Shown here: one piece after another, positions 62,509 to 64,000 of the stretch
Position numbering within the stretch: the first letter of the stretch is position 1
Layout: every line of letters starts with the position of its first letter
Source of the DNA: UBA1422 sp041752735
Lineage (GTDB): Bacteria; Bacillota; Clostridia; Peptostreptococcales; Anaerovoracaceae
Length of the DNA stretch: 64,000 bases
Direction of reading: 5' to 3'
NCBI GenBank assembly: GCA_041752735.1
Contig: JBGSVW010000026.1
Span: 12,086-76,085 of the forward strand
Notes under the pieces: model-generated
What the model was told of the DNA's origin: nothing
What the model saw: the letters and a program-made list of their open reading frames with translations, nothing else
Databases searched by the model: none
Position numbers and translations under genes: made by a program

Positions 62509-63780
62509 ATGAGCGGTTATAACGCAGTATTAGCAAGAAATACGGAAAATGCACCCAAAAGTATCGGCCCATATTCACATACAGTCGCTTTCTCTCATTA
62601 TAATAATCTTTCAGCCCAGTTGCCCATCGACCCTGAAACAGGAATGATGGTTGAAGGCGGAATTGATGAGCAGGCTTTCCAGTGCTTCAACAACCTCGAA
62701 GCAGTGATTGAAAGCATCGGACATGTGATGAGCGACGTGGTTCGGATCACCGTTTTTGTCACCAACATCAAGGATGTTGACGCGGTGGATGAGGTTTATA
62801 AAGAGTTCTTCCCAACCTATGTACCTACCCGGACAACTGTTGCAGTAGCAGCACTGCCCATGGATGCGCTGGTTCAAGTGGAAGCCCTGATTTCCAATGG
62901 AGAAGGTTCTATTCCAAATGCACCCCAATCCGGAGACTTGATTAAGCTTACAAACAATACAGCCAATGCACCGGTAAACCCGCTGTCCACACAGACTGTG
63001 TCCTTCTCACATTATAACAACCTTTCAGCACAACTGCCCATCGACCCAAGAACAGGTAGATTGGTTGTAGGCGATGTAAAGGATCAGGCGGTACAGTGCC
63101 TGAAAAACATCAAAGCAATCCTGGAAAGCATCGATGTGCCTTTTGACGATATCGTCAAGATTAATATTTTCCTGAAGAACTTGTCTGACATCGACGCTGT
63201 AAACCAAGCATATACAACATTTTTCCCTGACTCGGCAATCGCCAGAGCTGTAGCCTATGTCCCTGCCCGGACGGTCATTGCAGCAAAAGCATTGCCGATG
63301 GATGCTTTGGTACAGATTGAGGCCGTCGTTTCCCATGGAGACGGCACACCGCCCCAAGCCATTGAAGATAGACATGGCCTGATCATCGAAGCGAACAATA
63401 CAGATAAGGCACCAAAGAGTGCACTTTCCACACAAACCGTTGCTTTCTCACATTACAACCACCTTTCCGCCCAATTGCCGATTGATGCGAAAACCGGACA
63501 ATTGGTTGCAGGTGGCGTGAAAGAGCAGGCTGCAAAGTGCCTGGAGCACATCAAAGCAATCGTTGAAAGCATCGACCACAAGCTGGAAGATGTCGTCAAG
63601 GTTAACATTTTCCTCAAGAATATCGGGGATATGGAAGCGGTTGATGAAGTTTACACAACTTTCTTCCCAAGCGGAACGCCCGCTCGAAGAACCGTTGGCG
63701 TATCAGAAATCATGAACGGTGCATTGATCCAAATCGATGTCGTGCTTGGAAACGAAGAAGGCACCCCACCAATAAAATAA
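62509..63780 (+). CDS. single-chain triple RidA (YjgF/YER057c/UK114) protein
   Basis: 423 aa made of three RidA domains in tandem (about 1-135, 140-280, 285-423), each with FSHYNNLSAQLPID or FSHYNHLSAQLPID, DVV or DIV before I/V-FL/V-, and a PxRT..A-LPMDALVQ-type ending. RidA is normally a 125-130 aa homotrimer that deaminates enamine/imine intermediates at subunit interfaces; here one chain could form the whole trimer. The substrate Arg is kept in all three (PTRT, PART, PARR). The N-terminal Tyr of IGPYS is kept only in domain 1, and the Glu of Q-x-E becomes Asp in domain 3. Starts after AAAAGGAG. Confidence 0.92.
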   Translation: MSGYNAVLARNTENAPKSIGPYSHTVAFSHYNNLSAQLPIDPETGMMVEGGIDEQAFQCFNNLEAVIESIGHVMSDVVRITVFVTNIKDVDAVDEVYKEFFPTYVPTRTTVAVAALPMDALVQVEALISNGEGSIPNAPQSGDLIKLTNNTANAPVNPLSTQTVSFSHYNNLSAQLPIDPRTGRLVVGDVKDQAVQCLKNIKAILESIDVPFDDIVKINIFLKNLSDIDAVNQAYTTFFPDSAIARAVAYVPARTVIAAKALPMDALVQIEAVVSHGDGTPPQAIEDRHGLIIEANNTDKAPKSALSTQTVAFSHYNHLSAQLPIDAKTGQLVAGGVKEQAAKCLEHIKAIVESIDHKLEDVVKVNIFLKNIGDMEAVDEVYTTFFPSGTPARRTVGVSEIMNGALIQIDVVLGNEEGTPPIK

Positions 63781-63807
63781 CTCATATATAAACATTTAAA
63801 ACAATTC

Positions 63808-63836
63808 AAAAGAGCATCGATTAGGTGCTCTTTTTG
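63808..63836 (+). terminator. terminator of the triple RidA gene
   Basis: AAAAGAGCA and TGCTCTTTTT pair around TCGATTAGG. Confidence 0.85.
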
Positions 63837-63898
63837 TTATTTTAGATATTTAAACGACGAGTTTCGTCATCTGATGGATAGAGTAATGCCAAAAATGT

Positions 63899-63904
63899 TA
63901 TAAT
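63899..63904 (+). promoter_or_regulatory. extended -10 promoter element of the last gene
   Basis: AAAAATGTTATAAT is identical to the element before the dockerin gene; it lies 37 bases before the start. Confidence 0.55.
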
Positions 63905-63941
63905 ATAGCAGTATTTTACTTTACGTTGGAGAAACTACTTT

Positions 63942-64000
63942 ATGAAAAACAAACTGGCTTTTTTGCTTCTATTTCTAATTATGCTATGCGGAATAAACAC
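63942..64000 (+). CDS. exported protein, 5' end only
   Basis: The ATG follows TTGGAGAAAC. The 19 visible codons (MKNKLAFLLLFLIMLCGIN) form a signal peptide with a possible lipobox cysteine (LMLCG-like). The frame runs off the window, so the function is unknown. Confidence 0.65.
   Translation, partial: MKNKLAFLLLFLIMLCGIN

Overview
The window looks like the chromosome of an anaerobic Gram-positive bacterium of the class Clostridia. The evidence is AT-rich codon use, strong AGGAGG-type ribosome sites with several TTG starts, a PucR regulator, a V-type ATPase operon, an aldehyde:ferredoxin oxidoreductase, many [4Fe-4S] proteins, and cohesin/dockerin proteins. It carries three methylamine methyltransferase genes interrupted in frame by amber codons at the known pyrrolysine positions (two mtbB, one mttB). 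This points to a pyrrolysine-decoding, methylamine-using anaerobe. The pyl genes and tRNA-Pyl are not in the window, and I cannot name the species.

Layout. 1-1.86 kb: debris of an integrative element (sigma-factor fragment, headless serine recombinase). 1.9-9.3 kb: Fe-alcohol dehydrogenase, PucR regulator, mtbB1(Pyl)-mtbC1, then a small membrane protein with an NCS1-type transporter. 9.3-11.8 kb: PEBP protein and tungsten-type aldehyde oxidoreductase. 11.85-24.2 kb: a second methylamine block bracketed by two decayed IS6-like ends. It holds a PAS/sigma-54 activator, a sigma-54 promoter with dyad upstream sites, mtbC2-mtbB2(Pyl)-mttB(Pyl)-APC permease, and three QueG/reductive-dehalogenase-like double-[4Fe-4S] proteins with a MarR regulator. 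24.2-34.1 kb: accessory region of single genes (small membrane proteins, XRE regulator, lipoprotein, truncated integrase, DUF4143 ATPase, L25, isochorismatase-like, lipocalin-like, GNAT) separated by dispersed repeats and solo IS6-like ends. 34.1-36.4 kb: two pilus-type genes with matching promoters; the Flp-like gene follows a convincing c-di-GMP-I riboswitch plus terminator, and the Tad-like gene follows a degenerate copy. 36.5-38.9 kb: Kce/BKACE beta-keto acid cleavage enzyme and a non-pyrrolysine MttB-superfamily methyltransferase. 39.0-48.3 kb: V-ATPase operon in ntp order F-I-K-K-E-C-G-A-B-D, with two proteolipid genes. 48.4-53.1 kb: UPF0182 membrane protein and NhaC antiporter. 53.3-58.3 kb: CCA enzyme, TypA, an HD-GYP protein broken by one base in a G run, and a TM1266-like small protein. 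58.4-64 kb: a dockerin-bearing glucosaminidase beside a membrane-anchored cohesin protein, a single-chain triple RidA protein, and the start of an exported protein.

How it fits together. Methylamines would be imported by the NCS1/APC carriers and demethylated by MtbB/MttB onto the corrinoid proteins MtbC1/MtbC2. The final methyl acceptor enzyme and the corrinoid activator RamA are not here. The two methylamine modules appear to be under different control (PucR versus sigma-54 activator). The proteolipid Na+-ligand residues and the nearby NhaC suggest that the V-ATPase works with sodium. Cyclic-di-GMP appears twice, as a riboswitch ligand for pilus genes and as the expected substrate of the HD-GYP protein.
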